Below, one piece after another: positions 56,193-64,000 of a stretch of 64,000 bases of DNA. This DNA is from Pseudomonas berkeleyensis (GTDB lineage Bacteria > Pseudomonadota > Gammaproteobacteria > Pseudomonadales > Pseudomonadaceae), in assembly GCF_014109765.1 (NCBI RefSeq), contig NZ_CP059139.1:2732001-2796000 (forward strand), written 5' to 3'. Below the pieces are notes generated by a model that saw nothing but the letters and a program-made list of their open reading frames with translations, ran no database searches and was not told the DNA's origin. Both the position numbers and the translations under genes were made by a program. The stretch's first letter is position 1. Every line of letters starts with the position of its first letter.

Positions 56193-56212
56193 GCCCCGGC
56201 CAAGGCCGGGGC
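56193..56212. terminator. GC hairpin between mocR-type and oprD-type genes
   Basis: GCCCCGGCC-AA-GGCCGGGGC, a very GC-rich perfect stem between convergent genes. No T-run. Confidence 0.6.
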
Positions 56213-56220
56213 GGCCGCCA

Positions 56221-57474
56221 TCAGAGGATGCTAAGCGGATACTCGACGAAGGCGCGAATCTCGTTGAGATCCGGCCCTACGTCGCTGCTGGAGCGGTAGA
56301 TGGAGTTGCGCAGGCGCAGGTGCAGATCCTTGGCCGCACCACTCTGGATGGTGTAGCTGACCTGGTTGAAGATCTCGCGCTCGGTGCCCTTATTGTCGTT
56401 GCCGGTATCGATGTTGTCACCGCGTACATAGGCGAACTTGTAACGCAGGCCCGGCACACCGTACTCGGCGAAATCCAGCTCGTAGCTGGCCTGCCAGGAA
56501 CGCTCATCCTTCAGGTTGAAGTCCGAGTAGTAGGAGTTGGCCAGGTAGATGCTGGCACCACCATCGCCATAGTCATAGGCGAAGCCGGCGTCACCCGTGT
56601 TGCGCTGGTGAGCGACGATGAAGGCATGGGCGCCGATGCTGTAATTGGCCGCCAGACTCCAGATGGTGTTGCGGTCGCCTTCGCCATCACCGCCGTAATC
56701 CAGCGCCGCATCGGAACCGGTGTCGTACTTGGTACGGTAGATGTTGAAGTCGAAATTGAGCGCCTGATCCGCCGCCAGGGCAAGGTTGTAATTGACGTTG
56801 GCGTAGTAGCGCTTGTACACGTCTTCGATGTCGGAGTGGTACAGCGCCACGCTCAGGTCGTCACTGACGGCATAGCTACCACCGAGTACATCGATGCTCT
56901 TCAGGCGGTTGGGGTCGCGTGCCGGGTCGCCCATCGGGCTGTCAGCGGTGAAGCGACCGGCATTCAGTTCCAGGCCTTCGATTTCGTTGCTGGTGACCAG
57001 CGTGCCGGTGAAGGACTGCGGCAGCAGGCGGCTGTCGTCATGAGCCAGAACCGGCAGGGAAGGGAACTGGTTGCCGTACTTGATCACGGTATTGGAGAAA
57101 CGCAGCTTCACCGCGCCACCAGCCTGGGACAGATCGTCCACCGGGTGACCCTGGCTGTCGGTGTCGAAGAAGGCCGCATAGTTACGACCGCGACCGCTGT
57201 CCAGTTTTACCCCGAGCAGGCCAAAGGCATCGACGCCAAAACCAACGGTACCCTGGGTGAAACCCGATTCGAAGGTGGCGATGAAACCCTGACCCCAGGT
57301 CTTGGCGTCGTTGGTGTTGTCCTTGTAATCACGGTTGAAGTAGGCGTTGCGCAGCAACAGATTGAGGCTGGCGTCTTCGACGAACCCATTGGCTTCGGAC
57401 TGGCTGCTGGCATGTGCCAGCTGGCCGCCCAGCGCAAGGCTGCAAGCCAGCGCGAGACAGTGCTTCTTGTGCAT
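56221..57474 (-). CDS. OprD-family porin (first copy)
   Basis: A 417-residue outer-membrane porin with a signal peptide (ending Leu-Ala-His-Ala) and the OprD starting signature Gly-Phe-Val-Glu-Asp-Ala, followed by Leu-Leu-Leu-Arg-Asn-Ala-Tyr-Phe-Asn-Arg-Asp. Gly-Val-Asp-Ala-Phe-Gly-Leu-Leu-Gly and a C-terminal strand ending in Leu are also typical. OprD-type channels take up amino acids, peptides or organic acids; the substrate is not clear. It lies downstream of, and co-directional with, the LysR gene, and close to a second OprD porin in the tct cluster. Confidence 0.92.
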   Translation of the reverse strand: MHKKHCLALACSLALGGQLAHASSQSEANGFVEDASLNLLLRNAYFNRDYKDNTNDAKTWGQGFIATFESGFTQGTVGFGVDAFGLLGVKLDSGRGRNYAAFFDTDSQGHPVDDLSQAGGAVKLRFSNTVIKYGNQFPSLPVLAHDDSRLLPQSFTGTLVTSNEIEGLELNAGRFTADSPMGDPARDPNRLKSIDVLGGSYAVSDDLSVALYHSDIEDVYKRYYANVNYNLALAADQALNFDFNIYRTKYDTGSDAALDYGGDGEGDRNTIWSLAANYSIGAHAFIVAHQRNTGDAGFAYDYGDGGASIYLANSYYSDFNLKDERSWQASYELDFAEYGVPGLRYKFAYVRGDNIDTGNDNKGTEREIFNQVSYTIQSGAAKDLHLRLRNSIYRSSSDVGPDLNEIRAFVEYPLSIL

Positions 57475-57589
57475 GTTTGCTCCCGATGTCGTGTGCTTTC
57501 TAAACGGACTTCACAGCGAGGCAAGGCCCGGCCCAGAGGGCGCGCTTAGAGTTATCAGCACATGGCGAGAGGCACTATTCAAGCGGATC

Positions 57590-57772
57590 GATGATCACTA
57601 TCAGTGACTTCGATGGGGTGTTCGCGACGAAGGGCGATAGGCTTCACCCCGATGAAGATTCCCGAGCGGTGGTTTCTACTCCTCCCCCAGACAGCACCGC
57701 TCTGGCTCCACTTCATCTCCTTTGGTTAAGACGACTTATGGCCGCGCCGGTACTCCAGCGCGGCTTTTTTTT
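57590..57772 (+). ncRNA. Candidate small RNA ending in a strong terminator
   Basis: The 308-bp gap between the porin start and the LysR end holds no convincing ORF. Near its right side is a classic intrinsic terminator on the plus strand: GCCGCG (57741-57746), a 12-nt loop, CGCGGC (57759-57764) and then eight T. No plus-strand gene stands upstream to need it. The stretch before it contains a C-rich segment (CTCCTCCCCCAGAC, 57680-57693) of the kind that pairs with ribosome sites. The 5' end is a guess. It could instead be an antisense transcript. Confidence 0.4.
57741..57772 (+). terminator. Plus-strand intrinsic terminator without upstream gene
   Basis: GCCGCG...CGCGGC stem followed by TTTTTTTT. 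On the minus strand no T-run follows, so it is directional and does not serve the LysR gene. Confidence 0.8.
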
Positions 57773-57782
57773 GCCTGCATTT

Positions 57783-58697
57783 TCAGCTGTCGCTGCCCAG
57801 CGAGGTGTAGCTGGGCCATTGCCGCAGCAGGGTCTCGACAAACTGCTCGGCCGCAGGCGACAAGGAGGAAGCCCGACGACGCACCAGCCCCAGCGTTCGA
57901 CTGATGACCGGATCGACCAGCGGGCGTCTGACCAGAATCGGATGATCTTCGGCAGGCATCGCCAGGCTCGGCAGTGCGGCAATGCCCAGGCCGGCTTCGA
58001 CCATACCCAGAGAGGTGGATAGGTGTTGCACCTCGTAGAACCAGCTCGGCCGCCAGTCCAGATTGGCTAGGCCGTGGTCGAGCAGCACACGGTTACCGCT
58101 CAGGCGACCGACACCGATAAGCCTGTAGTCGCTCAACTCGCGCCACGCGACCTCTGGCTGATTGGCCAGCGGATGATCACGGCGACAAGCCAGGACGAAG
58201 GGTTCGTTGACCAGCGGGGTGAAGTCGATTTCCGCACTCTGGCCACTCTGCATGTTGATGCCGAAGTCCGCTTCACCACGGATCACCGCCTCCAGGCCTT
58301 CGTGAGCACTCAGGTCGAGAATGCGGATGCGAATCTTCGGATATTGCAGGTTGAAGGCACGAATCACCGTGGGCAGGAAGTAGAAGGCGGCGGTCGGGAT
58401 GCAGGCCAGTGTCACCTGGCCTGACTGACGCTCGGCAAGCTCTCGGATGCCCAGTATCGAGCGTTCGAAGTCATCCAGCAGGCGCCTGGCCTTGGGCAGA
58501 AAATCGCGCCCCACGGCCGTCAGACTGACACGACGGGTGGTGCGATCCAGTAACTGGATGCCGAGACCTTCTTCAAGCTTCTGCATGCGTCGGGTCAATG
58601 CCGGCTGGGAGAGGTGGATCGCGTTGGCGGCCTCGTGAAAATTACCGAATTCGGCAATTTTCACGAAAGCCCGGATGTCTTGAAGTTCGTAATTCAT
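57783..58697 (-). CDS. LysR-family regulator of the tricarboxylate cluster
   Basis: A 304-residue LysR protein with winged HTH at the N-terminus (Ala-Ala-Asn-Ala-Ile-His-Leu-Ser-Gln-Pro-Ala-Leu-Thr-Arg-Arg) and a periplasmic-binding-like effector domain. It is divergent from the galD/prpF-type gene, with a 24-bp palindrome in the shared gap, so it probably controls the isomerase-porin-tct operon. It may also affect the OprD-type gene downstream. Confidence 0.92.
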   Translation of the reverse strand: MNYELQDIRAFVKIAEFGNFHEAANAIHLSQPALTRRMQKLEEGLGIQLLDRTTRRVSLTAVGRDFLPKARRLLDDFERSILGIRELAERQSGQVTLACIPTAAFYFLPTVIRAFNLQYPKIRIRILDLSAHEGLEAVIRGEADFGINMQSGQSAEIDFTPLVNEPFVLACRRDHPLANQPEVAWRELSDYRLIGVGRLSGNRVLLDHGLANLDWRPSWFYEVQHLSTSLGMVEAGLGIAALPSLAMPAEDHPILVRRPLVDPVISRTLGLVRRRASSLSPAAEQFVETLLRQWPSYTSLGSDS

Positions 58698-58784
58698 GCG
58701 TTTTGATTATTAGTCCCTGATATTTTTGTTTTCATTGCACCAGTCAACCCTAGTCTCTGAGGCTGAGCCTGGCAAGACGTAGTG

Positions 58785-58808
58785 TATGCGCATGCATTAA
58801 TGCGCATA
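58785..58808. promoter_or_regulatory. 24-bp palindrome in the LysR / isomerase promoter gap
   Basis: TATGCGCAT-GCATTA-ATGCGCATA has perfect 9-bp arms. It is located 88 nt above the LysR start and 102 nt above the isomerase start. It contains T-N11-A spacing in the style of LysR boxes. The surrounding gap is unusually AT-rich, with GAATAAA repeated at 58812 and 58843. Confidence 0.6.
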
Positions 58809-58909
58809 TCGGAATAAATGTACAAATATATGCATTTTACAGAATAAAAACGCGCTCTTCATAATTACTCCAAGGCAACAATCAATAGATTTAATGCGTT
58901 GGAGGCATC

Positions 58910-59986
58910 ATGCGGACGGTACCTTGTGTACTCATGCGAGGCGGTACTTCGAAAGGGCCAGTATTTCTGGCCAACCATCTGCCCAGCGATCCACAGCAGC
59001 GCGATGAGGTATTGCTCAGCCTGATGGGCTCTGGCCACGAGCTGGAGATCGATGGCATTGGCGGTGGCAGCCCGCAAACCAGCAAGGTGGCGATCGTCAG
59101 CCGTTCGCCACACCCGGATGCCGACGTCGACTACCTGTTCGTGCAGGTCATGGTGACCCAGCGTCGCGTCGACACCGCTCCGAACTGCGGCAATATGCTC
59201 TGCGCCATCGGCCCCTTCGCCATCGAACACGGCCTGGTCAATGCCAGTTCGCCGATGACGCGGGTGCGTATCCGTAATCTCAACACCAACACCTTCGTCG
59301 ACTCCGACGTGATGACCCCGGGCGGCCGTGTGCGTTATGACGGCGATACCGCCATCGATGGCGTACCGGGTACCGCCGCGCCGATCAAACTGACCTTCCT
59401 CAACGCCGCTGGCGCCAAGACCGGCAAGTTGCTGCCGACTGGCCGTGTGCGTGACCAGTTCGACGGTGTCGAGGTCACCTGCATCGACATGGCAATGCCG
59501 ATGGTGCTGATGCACGCCGAAGCGCTGGGCAAGACCGGTTACGAGTCGCCAGCGGAACTGGATGCCGATACGGCATTTCTGCAGCGCCTGGAGCGCATTC
59601 GTCTGCAGGCCGGCCTGGCCATGGGCCTCGGCGATGTCTCGCAGATGGTCATTCCCAAGCCGGTGTTGCTGGCGCCAGCACGAAATGGCGGCACCCTCAG
59701 CGTTCGCTACTTCATGCCGCACAGCTGTCATCGCTCGGTCGCCGCCACAGGGGCCATTGGCCTGGCGACGGCCTGCGCCGTTGTCGGCAGCGTCGCTCAG
59801 GACATAGCCCCTATCGCCGGTGAAGCACTCGTGCGCCTGGAGCACCCAGGCGGGCAGATCGAGGTTTCCCTGCAGCCTGCCGGCGACGGTCAACCTGAAA
59901 ACCTGCGCGCCTCGCTGGTACGCACCGCACGCCGCCTGTTCTCGGGCGAGGTTTATGTCCCCAACCTGCGCCGAACAGGAAGCTGA
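58910..59986 (+). CDS. PrpF/GalD-family isomerase (4-oxalomesaconate tautomerase-like)
   Basis: A 358-residue member of the PrpF family with two diaminopimelate-epimerase-like halves. The start Val-Leu-Met-Arg-Gly-Gly-Thr-Ser-Lys-Gly is diagnostic. Lys59 in Thr-Ser-Lys-Val-Ala-Ile-Val and Cys93 in Asn-Cys-Gly-Asn correspond to the catalytic Lys and Cys of PrpF. It most resembles GalD, which acts in gallate degradation, but no gallate genes are here. With porin and tricarboxylate transporter downstream, isomerisation of an imported unsaturated tricarboxylate (such as trans-aconitate) is a fair alternative. Confidence 0.87.
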   Translation: MRTVPCVLMRGGTSKGPVFLANHLPSDPQQRDEVLLSLMGSGHELEIDGIGGGSPQTSKVAIVSRSPHPDADVDYLFVQVMVTQRRVDTAPNCGNMLCAIGPFAIEHGLVNASSPMTRVRIRNLNTNTFVDSDVMTPGGRVRYDGDTAIDGVPGTAAPIKLTFLNAAGAKTGKLLPTGRVRDQFDGVEVTCIDMAMPMVLMHAEALGKTGYESPAELDADTAFLQRLERIRLQAGLAMGLGDVSQMVIPKPVLLAPARNGGTLSVRYFMPHSCHRSVAATGAIGLATACAVVGSVAQDIAPIAGEALVRLEHPGGQIEVSLQPAGDGQPENLRASLVRTARRLFSGEVYVPNLRRTGS

Positions 59987-60019
59987 TTCCGTTTCACCAC
60001 AACCACACCCGTAGGGTTC

Positions 60020-61276
60020 ATGATAATGACAAGAAAGAAATCCCTGAGCTGCTCCGTCCTGGGCATGTCCGTCCTTGCACTGCCTGGTGCTGGCGCCACG
60101 GCTGCAGGCTTTATCGAAGACAGCAAGGCCAACCTGGAGCTGCGCAACTTCTACCTCAACCGCGACTTTCGGGAGAATGCCGGGCAGAACAAGCGAGAGG
60201 AGTGGGCCCAGGGCTTCATCCTCAACCTTGAGTCCGGCTTCACCCAGGGGACGGTCGGCTTTGGCGTCGATGCCATCGGCATGCTGGGCATCAAGCTCGA
60301 TTCCTCGCCTGATCGTAGCGGCACCGATCTGCTGCCACGCGACAGCCGCAATCGCGCCGAGGATGACTACAGCAAGCTTGGCGTGACCGGCAAGGTGCGC
60401 TTCGCCGAGAGCCAGCTGCGCGTCGGCACTTTGCTGCCGAAGATGCCTTACCTGCAATACAGCAACGCACGCCTGCTGCCTCAGGTGTTCGAAGGTTTTC
60501 AACTGCAGAGCAAGGATCTCGAGGGCGCGACCTTCACTCTGGGCGAGATCAACCGTGTTGTTCAGCGCAACGTGTCCGGCTCGGACAAGCTTGCACTGAA
60601 CAACAAGAACGGCCGTTTCGGCGCGAGTCCGGAAAGCGACGAATTGCGCTTTGCCGGCGTCGATTACGCGATCAATCCGCAGTTGCTGGCCAGCTATCAC
60701 TATGCCGAGCTGAGTGATATCTATCGCCAGCACTTCGCTGGTCTGCAACACACGCTGCCGCTTGGCGCCGGCAAGTTGAAGAGCGATTTGCGTTACTTCA
60801 ACAACAGCGAAGCGGGTCAGGAGCGGGTTGGCAAGATCGATAACCAGGCCATCAACGCGATGTTCACCTACAGCGTCGCGGGGCATTCCTTAGGACTCGC
60901 CTATCAGAAGATGCGGGGTGACGATGCCTTCACCTACGTCAACGGCGCCACGCCGTACCTGACCAACTTCCTGCAGATCAACGACTTCGCCGGTCCCGAC
61001 GAGCGTTCCTGGCAGCTGCGTTACGACTTCGATTTCGCCACTGTCGGCGTACCCGGGCTGACTTTCATGACCCGCTACGTTCGTGGCGACCAGGTAGACC
61101 TGGCAGCAGGAGAGGGGCGGGAGTGGGAGCGTAATACCGACATTGCCTACGGTTTTACCAATGGCCCTCTGAAGAACCTCAAAGTGACCTGGAGAAACGC
61201 CACCTATCGCTCAAGTTTCGTTCGTGATCTGGACGAGAACCGTTTGATCCTCAGTTACATCGTACCGCTCTGGTAA
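60020..61276 (+). CDS. OprD-family porin (second copy, tct cluster)
   Basis: A 418-residue outer-membrane porin with a signal peptide (ending Ala-Thr-Ala-Ala) and the family start Gly-Phe-Ile-Glu-Asp-Ser-Lys-Ala. It ends with a beta strand Tyr-Ile-Val-Pro-Leu-Trp. It lies 33 nt after the isomerase and 35 nt before tctC, in one operon, and so is probably the outer-membrane entry for the tricarboxylate (like OpdH in P. aeruginosa). Two near starts, ATG 60020 and 60026, are possible. Confidence 0.93.
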   Translation: MIMTRKKSLSCSVLGMSVLALPGAGATAAGFIEDSKANLELRNFYLNRDFRENAGQNKREEWAQGFILNLESGFTQGTVGFGVDAIGMLGIKLDSSPDRSGTDLLPRDSRNRAEDDYSKLGVTGKVRFAESQLRVGTLLPKMPYLQYSNARLLPQVFEGFQLQSKDLEGATFTLGEINRVVQRNVSGSDKLALNNKNGRFGASPESDELRFAGVDYAINPQLLASYHYAELSDIYRQHFAGLQHTLPLGAGKLKSDLRYFNNSEAGQERVGKIDNQAINAMFTYSVAGHSLGLAYQKMRGDDAFTYVNGATPYLTNFLQINDFAGPDERSWQLRYDFDFATVGVPGLTFMTRYVRGDQVDLAAGEGREWERNTDIAYGFTNGPLKNLKVTWRNATYRSSFVRDLDENRLILSYIVPLW

Positions 61277-61311
61277 CGCCTTTCCTGACAACTCCAATAA
61301 AAGGAACAAGC

Positions 61312-62292
61312 ATGTCAACTCTTACCCTTCGCAAGATTCTGCCGTTGACCCTGGCCTTGCTCATCGGCAGCGCCTCGGCTGTCGCTGGTGAACCGCATCG
61401 CCCTGAATGCATCGCCCCGAGCAAGCCCGGCGGCGGTTTCGACCTGACCTGCAAGCTGGCGCAGGTCGGCTTCAAGGACGAGAACCTGATCAACTCGCCG
61501 ATTCGCGTGACTTACATGCCGGGCGGCATCGGCGCCATTGCCTACAACTCCATCGCCGCCAACCGTCGTGCCGAACCCGGCACCCTGGTGGCGTTCTCTG
61601 GCGCCTCGCTGCTGAACCTGGCACTGGGCAAATACGGCCGCTTCGATGAAAACGCCGTGCAATGGCTGGCCACCGTCGGCACCGACTACGGCACCCTGGC
61701 CGTGCGTGGCGACTCGCCGTACAAGACGCTCGACGACGTCGTGCAAGCGCTGAAGAAAGACCCCAAGAGCATCACCGTCGGCGGTGGCGGCAGCATCGGT
61801 GGTCAGGGTTGGATGAAGATCGCCCTGTTGGCACGTGCAGCAGGCCTCGATCCACGTGACCTGCGTTATGCCGCGTTCGAAGGGGGCTCCGAGCACTACA
61901 TGGCGCTGATGGGTGGACATGTGGATCTGGTGACCGGCAGTGCCAGCGAGATTCGCGCGCAGCAAGGCAACAACATTCATACGCTGGCGGTATTCAGCGA
62001 AGAGCGCCTGACTGGCGAGCTGGCCTCGATCCCCACCGCACGTGAGCAAGGCTATGAAATTCTCTGGCCGTTGATCCGTGGCTACTTCGTTGGGCCTGAC
62101 GTTAAGGCCGAAGACGTCGCCTGGTGGCGCGAGCGCTTCGCCAAGCTCAGTGCTTCCGAAGAGTTCCAGAGCTATCTGGCCGATCGCGATGTGCTGCCGT
62201 TCCATGTCGATGGCAAGGAGCTCGATGATCTGGTGAAAGTCCAGGTAGAAGAGTACCGCCAGCTGGGACGCGAGTTCGGCCTGGTTGAATGA
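61312..62292 (+). CDS. tctC: Tripartite tricarboxylate transporter binding protein TctC
   Basis: The 326-residue periplasmic Bug-family protein has a signal peptide (ending Ala-Val-Ala-Gly) and the family start Cys-Ile-Ala-Pro-Ser-Lys-Pro-Gly-Gly-Gly-Phe-Asp, which forms the carboxylate loop. It delivers tricarboxylates (citrate, aconitate or tricarballylate) to TctAB. A stable hairpin just after the stop may raise its mRNA level over that of tctBA. Confidence 0.93.
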   Translation: MSTLTLRKILPLTLALLIGSASAVAGEPHRPECIAPSKPGGGFDLTCKLAQVGFKDENLINSPIRVTYMPGGIGAIAYNSIAANRRAEPGTLVAFSGASLLNLALGKYGRFDENAVQWLATVGTDYGTLAVRGDSPYKTLDDVVQALKKDPKSITVGGGGSIGGQGWMKIALLARAAGLDPRDLRYAAFEGGSEHYMALMGGHVDLVTGSASEIRAQQGNNIHTLAVFSEERLTGELASIPTAREQGYEILWPLIRGYFVGPDVKAEDVAWWRERFAKLSASEEFQSYLADRDVLPFHVDGKELDDLVKVQVEEYRQLGREFGLVE

Positions 62293-62300
62293 TGCCTATG

Positions 62301-62320
62301 GCGCCGCCTTCGGGCGGCGC
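62301..62320 (+). promoter_or_regulatory. Stable UUCG hairpin between tctC and tctB
   Basis: GCGCCGCC-TTCG-GGCGGCGC forms an 8-bp stem with an extra-stable UUCG loop. Without a T-run it likely protects the tctC mRNA 3' end or attenuates downstream genes. Confidence 0.6.
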
Positions 62321-62339
62321 GTTCTCGCGGAGCCCCGCT

Positions 62340-62792
62340 ATGCACGATCGTATTTTCGCAGGTATCACCCTGCTGCTTTGCTGTGTCCTGGCGGTAGCCG
62401 CCTGGGGATACAGCGCTCCCTTTTCCTATGAACCAGTCGGCCCGAAAGCGTTTCCGCTGCTGCTGCTTCTGCTGATCGCGGCAGGTGCCGTACAGCTGCT
62501 GTTCAAGCCTGCTACCGAGTCGCACGGCGAAGAGCCACCGATGTCCCGCGAGGTGGTGGTCAAGGTCACCATCTGCCTGGTGATGATGGGGCTCTACGCT
62601 GCTTTGTTCGAAACCCTCGGTTTCATTCTCTCCAGCGTGATGTTCGGCATCGGGATGGGGCGCCTTTATGGCGGCCGCTGGCCACAAAGCCTGATCAGCG
62701 GCACGGCCCTGGCCATCTGCCTGTACCTGCTGTTCGACAAGGCGCTCGACGTTCCTCTGCCACTCGGCATCCTTTCGTCCCTGGAGAACTGA
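62340..62792 (+). CDS. tctB: Tripartite tricarboxylate transporter small membrane subunit TctB
   Basis: A 150-residue protein with four membrane spans, starting Met-His-Asp-Arg-Ile-Phe. Gly-Pro-Lys-Ala-Phe-Pro and the short, hydrophobic layout are typical of TctB. ATG 62340 follows the hairpin; upstream in-frame ATGs lie in tctC. It is 3 nt before tctA, and the two form the membrane complex. Confidence 0.9.
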   Translation: MHDRIFAGITLLLCCVLAVAAWGYSAPFSYEPVGPKAFPLLLLLLIAAGAVQLLFKPATESHGEEPPMSREVVVKVTICLVMMGLYAALFETLGFILSSVMFGIGMGRLYGGRWPQSLISGTALAICLYLLFDKALDVPLPLGILSSLEN

Positions 62793-62795
62793 TTC

Positions 62796-64000
62796 ATGGA
62801 TACTCTCGGTTATCTCAGTCAGGGCTTCGGTGTCGCCCTGACGCCCTACAATCTGGTCACGGCCCTGTGTGGCACCTTGATCGGCACCGTGGTTGGTCTG
62901 CTGCCAGGCCTGGGGCCGATCAATGGCGTGGCCTTGCTGATTCCAGTCGCCTTCGCCCTCGGTCTGCCCCCGGAAAGCGCCCTGATTCTTCTTGCTGCCG
63001 TTTACCTGGGCTGTGAATACGGCGGCCGTATTTCCTCGATTCTGCTGAACATCCCGGGCGAAGCCTCGGCGGTGATGACCACCCTCGACGGCTATCCGCT
63101 GGCACGTAGCGGCCAGGCGGGTGTGGCGCTGTCGCTGTCTGCCTGGAGCTCGTTCATCGGCGGCCTGATTTCCACCATCGGTGTCGTGCTGTTCGCGCCC
63201 TTGTTGGCAAAATGGGCGGTGGCCTTCGGCCCGGCCGAGTATTTCGTACTCATGGTGTTTGCCATCACCTGCCTGGCCGGCATGGCGGGCAACAAGCCGC
63301 TGAAGACCGCCGTTGCGGCGCTGATTGGTCTGTTGCTGTCTTGCGTGGGCATCGACTCCAACAGCGGCGTGTATCGATTCACCTTCGGTAGCCTCGGCTT
63401 GGCCGATGGCATCCAGTTCGTGGTGCTGGTGCTCGGTTTGTTCTCGATCAGCGAAATCCTGGTTCTGCTGGAGCGGACTCATCAGGGTCAGAAGGCCATC
63501 AAGGCCAGCGGTCGCATGCTGTTCAACCTCAAGGAAGGCGCCTTCGTTCTGGGTACCAACTTGCGCAGCGGTCTGCTCGGTTTCGTCCTCGGTATTCTGC
63601 CGGGCGCCGGGGCGACACTGGCCAGTGCTGTGGCCTATATGTCCGAGAAACGCATGGCGGTGAAGGACAACACCTTCGGTAAAGGCGATCTGCGTGGCCT
63701 GGCTGCGCCGGAAACCGCCAACAGTGCCTCGGCTTGTGGCTCCATGGTGCCGATGCTGACCCTCGGCGTGCCGGGCTCCGGTACCACGGCGGTGATGCTC
63801 GGTGCGCTGACCCTCTATAACATCACACCCGGTCCGCTGCTGTTCCAGAACCAGCCAGACATCGTCTGGGGCCTGATCGCCTCGCTGTTCGTCGCCAACC
63901 TGATGTTGATCGTGATGAACGTGCCGATGATCAAGATCTTCACCAAGATCCTCTCCGTGCCTTACTGGGCGCTGGTGCCTGCGGTCGCGATCATCACAGC
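62796..64000 (+). CDS. tctA: Tripartite tricarboxylate transporter large permease TctA (partial)
   Basis: The frame opens with ATG 62796 (Met-Asp-Thr-Leu-Gly-Tyr-Leu) and stays open to the window end, giving about 401 of the usual 500 or so residues. Conserved features include Gly-Leu-Leu-Pro-Gly-Leu-Gly-Pro, Leu-Asn-Ile-Pro-Gly-Glu, Gly-Ile-Leu-Pro-Gly-Ala-Gly-Ala and Gly-Val-Pro-Gly-Ser-Gly-Thr-Thr-Ala. It is the ion-driven transport subunit. Only the C-terminal end is missing. Confidence 0.95.
   Translation, partial: MDTLGYLSQGFGVALTPYNLVTALCGTLIGTVVGLLPGLGPINGVALLIPVAFALGLPPESALILLAAVYLGCEYGGRISSILLNIPGEASAVMTTLDGYPLARSGQAGVALSLSAWSSFIGGLISTIGVVLFAPLLAKWAVAFGPAEYFVLMVFAITCLAGMAGNKPLKTAVAALIGLLLSCVGIDSNSGVYRFTFGSLGLADGIQFVVLVLGLFSISEILVLLERTHQGQKAIKASGRMLFNLKEGAFVLGTNLRSGLLGFVLGILPGAGATLASAVAYMSEKRMAVKDNTFGKGDLRGLAAPETANSASACGSMVPMLTLGVPGSGTTAVMLGALTLYNITPGPLLFQNQPDIVWGLIASLFVANLMLIVMNVPMIKIFTKILSVPYWALVPAVAIIT

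Noticed and set aside
58865..60886. 673-codon minus-strand ORF across isomerase and porin genes
   Set aside because: It spans two well-supported plus-strand genes and their junction, so it cannot be real.

Overview
The window is a stretch of chromosome from a Pseudomonas species, probably of the P. mendocina/oleovorans/alcaligenes type. The base composition is GC-rich. The proteins for MexE, MexF, MexT, MexS, MetH, Cti, NfuA and CysI look closely like P. aeruginosa counterparts as I remember them, and the order cysI ... metH - cti - nfuA matches the P. aeruginosa neighbourhood. I see no rRNA, tRNA, CRISPR array, insertion sequence, integrase or phage gene. Apart from two accessory-looking blocks (the AraC/EamA pair inside the mex locus and the regulated aadA-like gene) it reads as ordinary core and shell chromosome.

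Layout. 1-4.1 kb: tail of a membrane protein, then a DUF934 gene overlapping cysI (assimilatory sulfite reduction), an orphan periplasmic binding protein and a DUF2970 gene. 4.2-8.2 kb: a polyamine/amine catabolic cluster (NTF2-AraC regulator, FAD amine oxidase, cupin, PotF-like binding protein). 8.2-10.1 kb: an amino-acid type dCache chemoreceptor. 10.3-17.2 kb: esterase, RlmN paralogue, D-aminoacylase with divergent AraC regulator, DUF5924/DUF2914 membrane protein, DUF1883, a 28-residue membrane peptide, and OsmE lipoprotein. 17.3-24.5 kb: metH divergent from cti with a MetR box between them, then nfuA and a DUF1272 protein. 25-29.6 kb: a diheme RoxA-like cytochrome plus catalase-like protein, divergent from an unusual enhancer-binding-protein-like regulator without GAFTGA. 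29.6-33 kb: nicotinamide riboside kinase and PnuC transporter, an unknown gene and a second chemoreceptor. 33.2-39.5 kb: uppP, a cold-shock/DUF1294 fusion, YjbR, a chromosomal aadA-like gene coupled to an XRE regulator with a clear palindromic operator candidate, DUF2834, MAPEG, and a 7TM diguanylate cyclase.

39.7-49.9 kb holds the MexEF-OprN efflux system with its regulators MexT and MexS, but an AraC regulator, an EamA exporter and a possible 68-codon gene lie between mexT and mexE. 50-56.2 kb: CheV, an unknown protein, an isochorismatase-type hydrolase with divergent AraC regulator, and an NDH-2-like flavoprotein divergent from a MocR regulator with clear repeated sites. 56.2-64 kb: a tricarboxylate uptake region with two OprD porins, a LysR regulator, a GalD/PrpF-type isomerase and the tctC-tctB-tctA tripartite transporter (tctA runs off the end).

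The most interesting candidates for new biology are the diheme-oxygenase/catalase-like/GAFTGA-less regulator module (25.0-29.6 kb), the coupled XRE-aadA pair with its 17-bp palindrome (35.2-36.8 kb), the remodelled mexT-mexE interval, and a terminator-ended non-coding interval at 57.6-57.8 kb that may be a small RNA.
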